Below, one piece after another: positions 44,601 to 55,800 of a stretch of DNA of 64,000 bases. The position numbers and the translations under genes were made by a program. Where the stretch lies: NCBI RefSeq assembly GCF_036370855.1, contig NW_026991398.1, positions 1,798,001-1,862,000 of the forward strand, in the 5' to 3' direction. Below the pieces are notes generated by a model. The model was not told the origin of the DNA and searched no databases. It was given only the letters and a program-made list of their open reading frames with translations. Origin of the DNA: Dromaius novaehollandiae. Lineage: Eukaryota; Chordata; Aves; Casuariiformes; Dromaiidae. Within the stretch, counting starts at the first letter, position 1. The number at the start of each line of letters is the position of its first letter.

Positions 44601-45650
44601 CAGCTGCAGTTCAGACACTGATGCCGCAAGCTGTGCAGCAGAGGGATCTGCTTGGGAATGAAGTTGCCCCAGACCCCTTCTAACCTGTGGAGTGCCAGGA
44701 AATGCAGTCCGTGGGATTGGGAATTGAGCTGACTGTCCCTTAAGGACAGTCCGTCTTTATTCCTAATGGTCCTTTGACCATTTCCCTGTGGTGTCCTGTC
44801 AGGCTTTAAGCTGCCCTCCAGAAAGGCACAGCTGTCTCATAGCATATCTGTGATATCTGAGAGACCCATGAAGAAGGTGCAGAGATGCTCAGAGTATGAA
44901 GGTGATGGTGGGAGGCTGTGGACGGACAGCTGAAAAGAGCCCTGTGTGTCCTTAGTTAGAAGGGGAGTATGGAGACCTCTCTCTGGTGCCTGGAGAAAGG
45001 GAGAGAAGGTTGGAGATCTGCACTTTGAAATGGGACTCCTCTGCCCTCAGCAGGGGCTTGTTTGTTTTCAGAGTAACATCATCGGCCAGCTCAAAGAGGT
45101 GTGAGCACAGGAGAGCTGGGAATGAGACTAATAGACACACTGGCTGTCCTCCCTCTGCACCAAGTGACAGAGGATGCTCTCCTCTCAGGGCTCACAGTAG
45201 AAATGCCAAGGATTTCTCCTTTTAAGGGGCACTACCCAGGGGTGACAGGGCATCTCAAAGAAAAACAATATTAAGAAAATACCCAAAACTCATTTCTGCA
45301 ACCCTCATTCCTTAGAACTGGGAGTGAAGATGCTGAAAAGCCCTTCCACAAGACGAGTGGATTTCATTTGACAGAAATTGTGAATGTCAGAGCTAGTCAC
45401 CCCCATTCCAATGAACCCTCTTCAGGTACGGCAGGACGGACTCTACCGGAGCGCGTGGGCTAATGTCCCTGCTCCTCATGACACTCTCAGCCAGCACAAA
45501 CCAGAACTCAAGCAAGGGAAGTGGGCAAAGGGCTTCCCTATAAAGAGAGAAGCAATGTGGGATTTTAATGAGAAATTGAATGTTTTATTAATTTATTTAT
45601 TTTCCTTTAAAAGTCTCTCCTAACATGTCCCTCTATTTTTCTCTTTGGAC
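41691..45650 (+). repeat. Upstream region of OR unit C (duplicated)
   Basis: It matches 8840-11700 of unit A on the same strand and the inverted regions of B and D, as listed there. The stretch at 44780-45400, missing in A, is shared with B and D. No coding frame is conserved across copies. Confidence 0.65.
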
Positions 45651-45675
45651 AGTCCCCCATGCCTAGTGGGAGCCA

Positions 45676-46608
45676 ATGTCCAACGACACCTCCTTCAGTG
45701 AGTTCCTCCTCCAGGGTTTCGCAGACACACGGGAGCTACAGCTCTTGCACTTCTCGCTCTTCCTGGGCATCTACCTGGCTGCCCTCCTGGGCAACGGCCT
45801 CATCATCACAGCCATAGCCTGCGACCACCACCTCCACACCCCCATGTACTTCTTCCTCCTCAACCTCTCCATCCTCGACCTTGGCTCCATCTCCACCACG
45901 GTCCCCAAATCCATGGCCAATTCCCTGTGGGACACCAGGGCCATTTCCTACCCGGGATGTGCTGCCCAGCTCTTTTCCTTCTTTTTCTTAGGTTCAGCAG
46001 ACTATTATCTTCTCACAGTCATGGCCTATGACCGCTTTGTCGCTATCTGCAGACCCCTGCACTATGGGATCCTCATGGACAGCAGATCTTGTGTCAAAGT
46101 GGCAGCAGCTGCCTGGGGCAGTGGTTTTATCTATGCTCTCCTGCACACTGCTAACACATTTGCAATACCACTCTGCCAAGGCAACACAGTGGACCAGTTC
46201 TTCTGTGAAATCCCCCAGATCCTCAAGCTCTCCTGCGCAGATGCCTACCTCAGGGAACTTGGCCTTCTTGTTGTTAGTCTTTGTTTAGCTTTTGGGTGTT
46301 TCATTTTCATTGTGGTGTCCTACGTGCAGATCTTCACTGCTGTGCTGAGGATCCCCTCTGAGCAGGGCCGGCACAAAGCCTTTTCCACGTGCCTCCCGCA
46401 CCTGGCCGTGGTCTCCCTGTTTGTCAGCACTGGCATGTTTGCCTACCTGAAGCCCCCCTCCCTCTCCTCCCCAGCTCTGGATCTGGTGGTGGCTGTTCTG
46501 TACTCAGTGGTGCCTCCAGCAGTGAACCCCTTCATCTACAGCATGAGGAACAAGGAGCTCAAGGATGCCCTGAAGAAACTGATTCAATGGGCCCAATCTC
46601 AGCACTGA
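45676..46608 (+). CDS. Olfactory receptor C, OR14-like, intact
   Basis: This is a complete one-exon odorant receptor of 310 residues. The ATG at 45676 follows a strong splice acceptor (TTTTTCTCTTTGGACAG, AG at 45651-45652). Features are an NDT glycosylation site at residues 3-5, GNGLI in TM1, HTPMYFFLLNLS in TM2, MAYDRF in TM3 (shared with receptor A, where B and D have DRY), HKAFSTCLPHL in TM6, and PPAVNPFIYSMRN in TM7. The C-terminus (WAQSQH) and N-terminus (FSEFLLQGF) are the most different of the four, so this copy has diverged most. It lies 32,287 bases from receptor A. The 3' flank is split by an LTR insertion. The ligand is unknown. Confidence 0.95.
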   Translation: MSNDTSFSEFLLQGFADTRELQLLHFSLFLGIYLAALLGNGLIITAIACDHHLHTPMYFFLLNLSILDLGSISTTVPKSMANSLWDTRAISYPGCAAQLFSFFFLGSADYYLLTVMAYDRFVAICRPLHYGILMDSRSCVKVAAAAWGSGFIYALLHTANTFAIPLCQGNTVDQFFCEIPQILKLSCADAYLRELGLLVVSLCLAFGCFIFIVVSYVQIFTAVLRIPSEQGRHKAFSTCLPHLAVVSLFVSTGMFAYLKPPSLSSPALDLVVAVLYSVVPPAVNPFIYSMRNKELKDALKKLIQWAQSQH

Positions 46609-46727
46609 TAGCTGTCCATTTTGCATCAATTCCTCAGGGTATCTCCCATCAAATCTGTGTGTTTTGCATTTCTTTCTTTCTTATTTTTCTCTTTTTGCTT
46701 TAAAAAAAAAATCAGGTTCATGTTACG
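46609..46727. other. Start of 3' flank of receptor C
   Basis: A pyrimidine-rich tract and an A10 run lie just before the solo LTR; no AATAAA is seen before the insertion. Confidence 0.5.
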
Positions 46728-47071
46728 TGTCGGGGCAGGACGGACGAGGGAAGCAAGAGGCAACCCAGTATGGGCGATAAACAAGCTTCAACTTTATTGG
46801 TAACAAGCACAGCTTATATAGCTCATTCGACTCTCGATTACATACTTGGCGCACATCCATTGGATAAGAATTGTACACGCCCTCCTGACAAGTCTCTTGG
46901 CCGACTGCCAGGGACTTCTAGTGTCCGTTAGTGGTGTGCTGTTTGTTACCTACACTGTGCTGTAACTAAAGGTCAAGTAAAGTTCAAAACCTCTGTAATT
47001 TTCCTCAAGCTAGCACCTATACAAGCATCTCCATAGAACTGTGTCGCTGTTCCTCAAGCCATTCCCCAACA
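46728..47071 (-). mobile_element. Solo LTR of an endogenous retrovirus, with 6-bp target duplication
   Basis: A 344-bp element begins TGTCGGGG and ends CCCCAACA, a near-perfect inverted pair with the TG...CA ends of LTRs. It is flanked by GTTACG (46722-46727) and GTTATG (47072-47077), a 6-bp target duplication with one change; 6 bp is usual for alpha- and betaretrovirus-like integrases. On the - strand it has a TATATAAG box (46814-46820) and AATAAA (46793-46798). It has no internal retroviral genes, so it is a recombination remnant. It lies antisense in the 3' flank of receptor C. Confidence 0.82.
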
Positions 47072-48640
47072 GTTATGTCTACTCAAGAATCTCTCATTTG
47101 AATCTGACCCAGGGACGGTGTTGAAGCAGGAAGCCCGGTTTCCCCCTTCATCAGCAGCGACTGGGGAACCTCAGAGCCCCCTAGTCTGAGCTCCCTCGGA
47201 TGCCCCAGTGCAATGAGGAGAGTTTCCCTTTGCAGTGTCTCTTCTGGCGCTAACACCAAGGGAGCTCAGGGGCACAGAGTCAGGCTCAGATGAGTTCCGG
47301 CCGGGTGAGACCATGGGTCCCATGTCCCCTGGGTCACAGTCAGGGTGTGATCTCACACCCCTCTCCTGTGAGGGTGGCAGCCAGCTGTCACCGTGGGCTG
47401 GTCCCTTCCCTCTAAAGTGCTCCAACACCACAAGTGGAGGGGGAGGGGAGGGGAGGGGAGTCAGGCAGCAGCTTGTGGGGACAGACCCCGTGCTTGGCAG
47501 TATCATCCCCCCACTGCCACAGCAGGCATTTCCTCACTGCAGCCTTCCTGGGGGGGCTGCAGCTGTCCTGAAGACACATCCACCCACAGCAGCAGGAATT
47601 ACTCTTTTTAGAGTTGTTTTCTTCATTTCCATGATGGCCTTCTGTGCTCTGTGGATATGACGCAGGAGTTCTCATAACCTGGTGGTGGTAGGCTTGTGTT
47701 TCCACGTGCATGTCCTGGAAGTACAGGCAGGAGCAGGCAATGGACACCCTTATGTCAGTCCTGGCCTCCAGAATAACATTTCCACAATAAAAGGGGATCT
47801 CCCCTGTGACGTGCCTGAAGTCTGGCCTTTCTTCAGGAGATGGAGTCAAAAATATGCTTGAGGGGTTGGATCACTAAGAGGTCTGGTGTTCTACTTCCGT
47901 ACTCCATGGGCTCAAGAGGATGAGCTCAGAGTCCCTGGGTGATCTGTTAGGGACCGAGGGCTGCACTCAGAGCTCATTTCTCAGTGACCAGTGCCAGTGG
48001 GGATGGGGAATGGTGTCTGAAATGTCTGCCTGGGGCTGTCCCGCAGGTGACAGTGCTGATGACAGATGCCCAACCTTCTGGAGGGGAAATGGAGCTCCAC
48101 GAGAGCCCAGGGGATGTCCAGGGACAGTGTGTGCCTGGGGGTGGGCAATGAGTGGAGCCTCACAAAATGAGGGATGGTCCATGGTGGAGTAACCAGAAGG
48201 TAGAACACTAAATCCAGGTATGCATGGGGAAACGAGGGCTCTGCAATCCCCAGAGAGGCAGTGGGGACCCAGGCGTCCCAGGGAAGGGGCCCTGGAGAGT
48301 GATTCCTGCACCCTCAGTGACACAGGCTGGAGCTGGTGCCCCTCCAAATACATCTCCTGCCATTGCCAACATCTTGGGGTCCCTCTGAGCACTGTCCATG
48401 GGCACAGACAAGTGCCAGCAGTATCAGTGGTGGTGACCCCTGTCCAGCTGGGTCTGCTTCCCACCCCAACCAGCACGGTCCATGGCCCCACAGCAGGGCT
48501 GCTCCATGTGGGAAGCGGAGCCAGGAGCCGAGGGTGCCAGCAAGGCAGGTGGGGCAGGGACCCACTGATGAGAGGTGCCGTTCTGCAGAGCCTGGACAAG
48601 AGGAGCAGAGCAGGCTTGGGGATCCTAACCAGGGTCAGGC
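47072..48640 (+). repeat. 3' flank of OR unit C, with AATAAA at 47786-47791
   Basis: The part at 47880-48500 matches 14640-15060 of unit A. A CAATAAAAGGGGAT signal at 47785-47798 is the likely counterpart of the conserved polyadenylation signal in the other copies, now more than 1 kb from the stop codon. A (GGGGA)n run lies at 47441-47461. Confidence 0.55.
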
Positions 48641-48760
48641 ACAGTCCAGTGATGGCCAGATGGGACTGCAGGGCTCCTACAGCCCTGCTTTGTGTGGGAG
48701 GTTGGACTGGAGACCTCCAGAGGTCTCTTCCCACCAAAACTCCTCTGTGAATCCATGAAT
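48640..48760 (+). mobile_element. CR1 LINE 3' end
   Basis: The fragment carries TTGGACTGGAGACCTCCAGA followed by GGTCTCTTCCCACC and a degenerate tail, the standard CR1 3' signature. Confidence 0.75.
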
Positions 48761-51700
48761 TCTCAGCCTCTACTCTGGCACCACTGGCACGGGGACGAGA
48801 GCACCTGGGGCAGAGCAGAATGAGCTCGTCTGGGAGAGCAGCAGGGGGAAGATCCCAATGCCCCTCCCTGGCTCAGCCTTGGTGTTTGGAAAACTCCCTC
48901 ATTAACCCTGAGAGGCTCCATCTGCCTCTTCCAACCTCCCTCTGCTCCTCTCCCCTTAGCCAAAGTGGAGTCCAGCATTGCCTGGGGACTCTCTTCCCCA
49001 TAGGGAGCAGAGGGAGGATCTTCACCAGCCCCACGCTGACTTTTCCACCCCCAGCTTTTGCAGTTGCCTGCGCCTGGGTCTGCCCACTTGCCTTCACCAT
49101 GGTCACAGCTGCACTGAAGCCCATGAAAATCTTGGTGCTCCTACCTTCGAGCTGGCATCCACCCTGAACCTGGAGCCTGATCAGCCACAAAGGCATCACC
49201 CCTCCAGTGCCCTGGCCCTGAAGCCGAGAGCAGAGGTCTTTGCCCCAATTTCCCTGCTCCTCCCCTGCTCCCAGCACTGCTACTGCCGTGCCCATGTCAA
49301 ACTCTCCTGTCACCAGACTGCTCCAGGCCTGAGGCAGCTCCAGCTCCCTCCAGGGCTGTGCTGGAGCCTTTCAGGAGCAGGCTGAGGTGGGGCTGGCACT
49401 GCTAGGGTGGGTCAGGAGAGGGCAGCTCCCCTCTGCCACGCTGGGGCTGGGGCTGGGGCTGAGGCTGGGGCTGGGGCTGAGCACAGCGTTGCCCTGGGGA
49501 GCTCCCTGAGGAGCCGCTCCGGGGATCCTCCACCTCTGCCCTGGCAGCAGCACCAGCGCTCAGGGTGCCGGGGTGGAAGTGCGCAGAGGGTGGAAGGGGC
49601 ATGGGCTGCCCAGGGGGAGCATCAAGACCTTGTCCATGCATGCAGGGATGGAGTGAGGAAAGCCAAAGCTCGGCTGGACCTGGAACCACAGACCTCAGAT
49701 GTGGAAACTGCTGGGGTATTCTTAAATGACTCTTAAATGATCCCCTGGAGTCTGAGGGGTCAAAGCACCCAGCCCCTGCCCAGCCCAGGCTGTGCCCAAC
49801 GTGAGGGTCAGCAGACTGCTGTGCTTCAGCGTCTGCTGCGTTCTGGTGCAGAAGAGAGGCCATGCAAGGCTGGTCTTTTCCCCTCCATCGGGATACGGAG
49901 ACCTGCAGGAGGACGGAACTGGCCATGGACCACCCCACAGCTGGGTGAGCAGCCAGTGCTGGAAAGGGGTGATGTGAGGGGCTGGTCTGGGACGATGGCC
50001 CTGGGGCAGCTTCCCCACTGTGTCCATGCAACACAGGGAACAACCTGGGCTCTCCTCTCCTGCACCCACCATGTCCTGTTGCCTTTCCCAGCAGACCTGC
50101 ATTTGCCTGCAAGCACACGGCTCTGTGCTCCCACACTGCCATTCACACGCAGGAGCTGCCTGCTGGCATTTGTCCTCTCCCAGGTCCTTTCCAGACCAGA
50201 CCAGACCCTCCCTGGCCCTCCCCAGCTCCCCTGCCCTCTCCCCAGCACACCCAGCACAGCAGACCAGGCTGGGGTGGCCCCACAGCAGTGCCTGTGGCAG
50301 GGGGCTGCAGAGCTCTGGGCACTCACCCCACAGCCCCAGCCCCTCTGCAGGGCACAGCAGCTGCTGGGGGGCAGAGAGGGGTGTCAGCCTCCCCATCAGC
50401 CCCACACCTGGGGGCCAGCAATGGCACAAGGAAATGGAGGCCAGGCACTCCATGTCTCCACTGCTCTCATGACCAGAGATCCTTCACCCTGGCTGCCTGC
50501 AGCCCCTCTGGGCAGCCCCTCTCCCCAGCACAGCACAAGAGTCCTGGCCCCGGGGCTCCTCGGGCAGCTCCAGTGACAGAGCAGCCTGCCCGGAGCTGAC
50601 ACACACAGGAACAGGTTTTCATTTATTCCTCCCCACAAGCACACGATTGCTCCCTCGCTCTTCTCTGTAGACCTCCCTGCTCCCCAGAGAGCCTCTCCCC
50701 AGGTCAGTGTGTCCGTGCTGGCCCATCCAGCCATTCCTGCACCTCTGTCCTCTGCTCCCTGCAGGGCCCTGGGCTGGCAGTGCTGCTCTGCAGGGCGAGC
50801 AGATGTGCAGTGGTCCTGGGTGACTCCGCACTGGCCATGCTGGTCAGGGCAGACCCAGCTGGACCAGCATCATTGCACCTGACAAGCCCCTCCCCAGGGT
50901 CTGTGGCTGTGGAGGGTCCTTGGAGCAATCACAGGCCATTTCACATTGCTCAGGATGGGTTCAGAGGTGTTGTTAGACCCAGCCTACTCCCTTTCCTGAG
51001 ACTGCAGAGCCCTGATTTGGTGCATTCCCTGGTTTGGCCCTTTACCTTCAGGTGACTCCACTTGGTTTGGGGAGTCTCCACTCACTGTGCACCCCAGGCA
51101 CGCGCTGCCCCTGGAGATGTCCTGTGCTCTCCATCCAGGTGGCTCCATATTCCCTTCCAGAAGGATAGACATCTCTCACCAGCCCTCTAATAGGTGGGAC
51201 AGTCCCTGGCGGAGACCTCTTGACCACTCTCCCTCTCCAGGGGCACTGGGCAACCACCAGTGAGAGCTGAATCCAGCCCTCATTCCCTCACACATCACCC
51301 AAAAAAGCTCATCCCCCTTAGCCTATGGAAATCACAGGCACAGCAACAGGGCCTTTTGGGGTGCAATTCCCTGAGCACATTCTTGGCTCCAGCTTGGGAA
51401 GAAGACCCCATCGTTCAGGCACAGGACTAAGAAGGTCCACTTTTATTGCAGAGATACTACTTGGGAGGCCAGCTCTGACACAATGAGGGGCAGATTTACA
51501 GAAGGCCTCTGGGTCAGACCCATGGGGTTTGGACTAATGGAGAAGCGGGAGGAATTCAGACGCTTGTGTACAAACATGACTATCACAGACAGAACTCCCA
51601 AAACACAAGAGCTGTCTGAGGTAAACTGGGAATTGCTTGTGAAAAGCTGAGGAAATCCCCTTTTATTAGAGACAGGCCAGCTCTGACACAGTGACAGACA

Positions 51701-51864
51701 CATTCACAGAAGGCCTCTGGGTCAGACAGACCGGGTTTCTGCCTCTGGAGAAGTGGGATGAATTTAAATACCTCTAAACAAACATAGTTATCACAGGGAG
51801 AATACCCAAAGCACAAGAGTTTTCTGAGAAAATTAGAAATCAGCTGTGGAGAGAGATGGGCAGT
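48761..51864 (-). repeat. C/D centre and 3' flank of OR unit D
   Basis: The GC-rich part at 49290-50560 matches 17740-18480 of unit B, and 50580-51330 matches 18480-19090. A GGGGCT hexamer repeat lies at 49442-49484. A segment of about 210 bp near the receptor is tandemly duplicated (about 51435-51640 and 51655-51850). The polyadenylation signal of receptor D is TTTATT (+) at 51662-51667, about 200 bases past the stop. No gene was recognised; long GC-rich frames here are not supported. Confidence 0.55.
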
Positions 51865-52800
51865 TTATTGCTGCTGAACTAGTACCAGCTGAATCAGTTT
51901 CCTCAGGGCCTCCTTGAGCTCCTTATTCCTCATGCTGTAGATGAGGGGGTTCACTGCTGGAGGCACCACCGAGTACAGAACAGCCACCACCAGATCCAGA
52001 GATGGGGAGGAGAGGGAGGGGGGCTTCAGGTAAGCAAACATGACAGTGCTGATGAACAGGGAGACCACAGCCAGGTGCGGGAGGCACATGGAAAAGGCTT
52101 TGTGCCGGCCCTGCTCAGAGGGGATCCTCAGCACAGCAGTGAAGATCTGCACGTAGGACACCACAATGAAAATGAAACACCCAAAGCCTAAACAGGCACT
52201 AATGACAAGAAGCCCCACTTCCCTGAGGTAGGAGTCTGAGCAGGAGAGCTTGAGGATCTGGGGGATTTCACAGAAGAACTGGTCCACTGTGTTGCCTTGG
52301 CAGAGTGGTATTGAAAAGGTGTTAGCAGTGTGCAGGAGAGCGTTGACAAGACTACTGCCCCAGGCAGCTGCTGCCATTTTGACACAGGCTCTGCTGCCCA
52401 TGAGGGTCCCATAGTGCAGGGGTTTGCAGGTGGCAACATAGCGGTCATAGGCCATGACTGTGAGGAGAGAATACTCTCCTCCAAAAAAGAAAAAAAGCAG
52501 GAAGACCTGGGCAGCACATTCAAAGTATGAAATGGCCCTGGTGTCCCACAGGGAATTGGCCATGGATTTGGGGACAGTGGTGGAGATGGAGCCAAGGTCC
52601 AGGAGGGAGAGGTTGAGGAGGAAGAAGTACATGGGGGTGTGGAGGTGGTGGTCGCAGGCTATGGCTGTGATGATGAGGCCGTTGGCCAGGAGGGCAGCCA
52701 GGTAGATGCCCAGGAAGAGCGAGAAGTGCAAGAGCTGCAGCTCCTGCATGTCTGCAAATGCCAGGAGGAGGAAGTCATTGAGGGAGCTGCTGTTGGACAT
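51865..52800 (-). CDS. Olfactory receptor D, OR14-like, intact
   Basis: This is a complete one-exon odorant receptor of 311 residues. I place the start at the ATG 52798-52800 because it aligns with the ATG of receptors B and C; an in-frame ATG six codons upstream lies in the same exon, after the splice acceptor at 52825-52826, and could also be used. Features are an NSS glycosylation site, ANGLI in TM1 (GN changed to AN), TPMYFFLLNLS in TM2, MAYDRYVATCKPLHY in TM3 (usual form AICRPLHY), HKAFSMCLPHL in TM6 and PPAVNPLIYSMRN in TM7. It is tandem partner of B at 32,436 bases. The loss of the TM1 Gly and the ATCK change are odd for the family but there are no stops. The ligand is unknown. Confidence 0.95.
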   Translation of the reverse strand: MSNSSSLNDFLLLAFADMQELQLLHFSLFLGIYLAALLANGLIITAIACDHHLHTPMYFFLLNLSLLDLGSISTTVPKSMANSLWDTRAISYFECAAQVFLLFFFFGGEYSLLTVMAYDRYVATCKPLHYGTLMGSRACVKMAAAAWGSSLVNALLHTANTFSIPLCQGNTVDQFFCEIPQILKLSCSDSYLREVGLLVISACLGFGCFIFIVVSYVQIFTAVLRIPSEQGRHKAFSMCLPHLAVVSLFISTVMFAYLKPPSLSSPSLDLVVAVLYSVVPPAVNPLIYSMRNKELKEALRKLIQLVLVQQQ

Positions 52801-52826
52801 TTTGCTCTCTCCAGGCATGGGGGACT

Positions 52827-55800
52827 GTCCAAAGAGGAAAAGATATTGAGAATTTAGGAGAGAATCTTCAGGCAACCCCCCTCCCCCACATGTTGCAGTT
52901 CTCACGCCACCCCCCACATTGCCTCTGTCCTTACTGAGAGGATCTTTGTGCAGCTCCCTTTCTTCAGCTCCACTTTGCACTGACTGTGTGTGCTGCTGTG
53001 AGGAGCAGGGGTCTCTGCCTGTGGGCTCCAGAGGAGTCTGTCCTGCAGTGCAGCAGTGGGAACAGGGGAATGGGGGTCACTAGCTGTAGCATGTACCATT
53101 TCTGTCAGGTGAAATCCACCTGTCATGTGGAAGAGCTTTTCAGCACCTTCACTCTGTATTATAGAGAATAAGTGTTGAGAAGCAGAGTTCTAGGGATTTT
53201 TAAATGGTGTTTATTTTCTACTAGATGTCCTTGTCACCCCTGGAGATTGCTCCTCGAAGAAGAAATCCTTGGCATTTCTACTGTAAGTCCTGAGAAAAAT
53301 GGATTCACCGTCCGTTAGTACAGAGTGAGGACAACTACTCTGTTTATTATTCTTGTTTCCAGCTGTCCTGTGCTTGTAATTCTGTGAGCTCGTGGACAAT
53401 CACACTCATATGTTGCCCTGAAAAGAAACCGGCCACTGCTGAGAGCAGATGAATCCAGTTTCAAAGTGCAGATCTGCAACCTTCTATGCCTTTCTCAGGG
53501 CACCACAGAGAGGTCTCCACACTCCTTGCCAGAGACACACAGGGCTCTTTTCAGATGCCCATATACAGCCTCCCACCACTATCTCCATACTCTCAGTATC
53601 TCTGCACCTTCTTCTTTTCTCTCTCAGATATCACAGAGATGCTATGAGACAGCTGTGCCTTTCTAGGGGGCAGCTTGCAGCCCAACAGGACCCAAAAAGG
53701 AAACGGTCAAAGGACCATTAGGACTGAAGATGGTCTCTCCTTAAGGGAGAGTCAGCTCATTTCCCAACTCCAGAGCTCCACAGGTCAGAAGGGGGCTGGG
53801 GAAACCTCATTTCCATGCAGATCCCTCTGTTGCACAACTTGCAGCACTGATGTCTGAATCCCACCCCTGAGACCTGAGAGCAAGAACAGGAGCAGTGTGG
53901 ACAGGAGGAGAAAGAAGGAGCAACCCCATGATCCTGCTGCCAAGGGAGGCAAGGAAAAAGAGAGATAGACAGGAACTCAGGAAAGCCTTACCCACCTGGG
54001 CATGCCACTTCATGGGTGGTGACATTGCAGGGCAGTTGCTCTCAGCTGCTTTGTCAGGCAGCATAAAATTGGCCTGTGGCAAGAGAGAGGCCTCTCTCCT
54101 CTGCCAGAAGTCTGGCTGCAGAGGAGATGGCTCATGCCCTCGACTCCATATCTTTCAGGGCAGAGGCTCGGCTGGGTGGGAGAGGAGACATGGGGGACTT
54201 GCTCTGAGGAAGACATCAGCATCAAAAGTACTGACCGTGACTTGCCTAAATCCTTTCTCCCATGATGATTCTGTTGGCAGTTCCCTCTCATTCCCTGCCC
54301 ATCTCTGCTGCCTGGCACTGTCCCTGCTGGCAGCTCTTTCTTTGTCCCAACATCTTTTCCTTGCCAGTGCTCCCAGACCCCTTCCCACCCTCTCTGTGCT
54401 CAGTTCTACCCTACAGAAGACCCCCAGGACAGGGCACTTGCCAGGGGCATCTCTGTGCATGCAGGTCCTAAGCAGCAAGTGAGATAAACTCCCATGAGGC
54501 CACACAGGTGATGCTAATGCTGTCTGTAGACTAAGGTGAGGCTAAAGCAGCTTGATGAGATTTCTCACAGACCTATTAATCTCTCAGAGTGAAGGTTTAG
54601 GAGTCCCAGTTCCTTGACAAAACAGAGAACTCTTTCTTTTTTCCTCCCTGACAAAATGAGTGAATTGAAAGTGCAGATACCAGAAGCAAAGCTCCTTCTC
54701 TTTCAGGTAGCCCTTCTCTTGATATTTCTCTTGAAAGATTCCTCAGACATCTCCTGTGCATGAGCTAGAGCTGTGAGCAGCCGTGGTCCACACAGCACCC
54801 TCTCAGCGGGAGAATGAACCTGCCCTGCTGGGGGTCGCTCCTCTCACCCAGAGCTTCTCCCTGCAGTGCCATGGGGAGCTCCCTGGGCAGGCTGAGTGCT
54901 GACCCTCACAGGCAGCAGAATCACTGCTCTGAACTTCTCTGAATTACAGCCCTGCACAGACCTGAGGGCACACCCAGGCTTCACCCCCATGCAGCTGCAC
55001 CTGGGAGAAGGGAGCAGCATGCCCTGTCCCTGTGATGGTGTGACAGGGAAGCCCTGCTCTAAAGGATCTCCTCCTCTTATGCACTAGAAGAACAGGGAGA
55101 GCAATTCTTAAAAAGCCTGTCGGTCATGGGATGGCCTGGGTTCAGAAGATCCCTCCCGGAACCTCAATAATATTGCTGTACAGCCAGAGACTTACCGTGT
55201 CAAGGGATGTGAAGATTTCTCCCACAACACGCTCTCCTCTGTCCTCCCACTCCACACTGCCTTCCACTTCTCTCTGCCTTCTCTCATCTCATGTCAGCAG
55301 CAGCAGGCAGTGCCCACAGCCCTGCTGCTCTTGGCAGAGGAGCTGCTCCTGCACACAGCTGTGTCTGGGCAGTGCTGGCAGGTTGTCATGAGCTCCCTCC
55401 ATCCCAGGAGCCTGGCCCCACTCAGGAGCAGAGGCCCAGCTGAAGACACAAATGTCTCTGTCCCTTGTGCTCCCTCCTCCTGGGAAATGTTCACTGCAGT
55501 AAACTAAAATAATCGCCTATTGTCCTTTGCTAAAGAGTGCAGAGAAACTGATTCCAACATTGCAACTTATTTCATCAGAGGCTGTCTATCTATGATCAGT
55601 GGAAATGTCCCACTCTGGAAGCCCCTATTCCTATCTCTTAACTAGGCAGGACACCTAGACAGGGACAAGAAGGGAGGTCATTGACACATGGTTCGCATGT
55701 TGATTCAGATGAGTCAATCTGGACATCACACGCTGGTTTAGAAGCCTCTGGGTTGGGGTGGGATTCAGATCTCTCCTGTGAACTCCACAAACACAGAGGA

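Noticed and set aside
49407-50576. Several 100-280-codon frames near the C/D centre
   Set aside because: Overlap on both strands in GC-rich repeats including a GGGGCT run; no recognisable domain.
52801-52980. 60-residue N-terminal extension of receptor D
   Set aside because: Mostly upstream of the splice acceptor at 52825-52826; the aligned ATG at 52800 is preferred.
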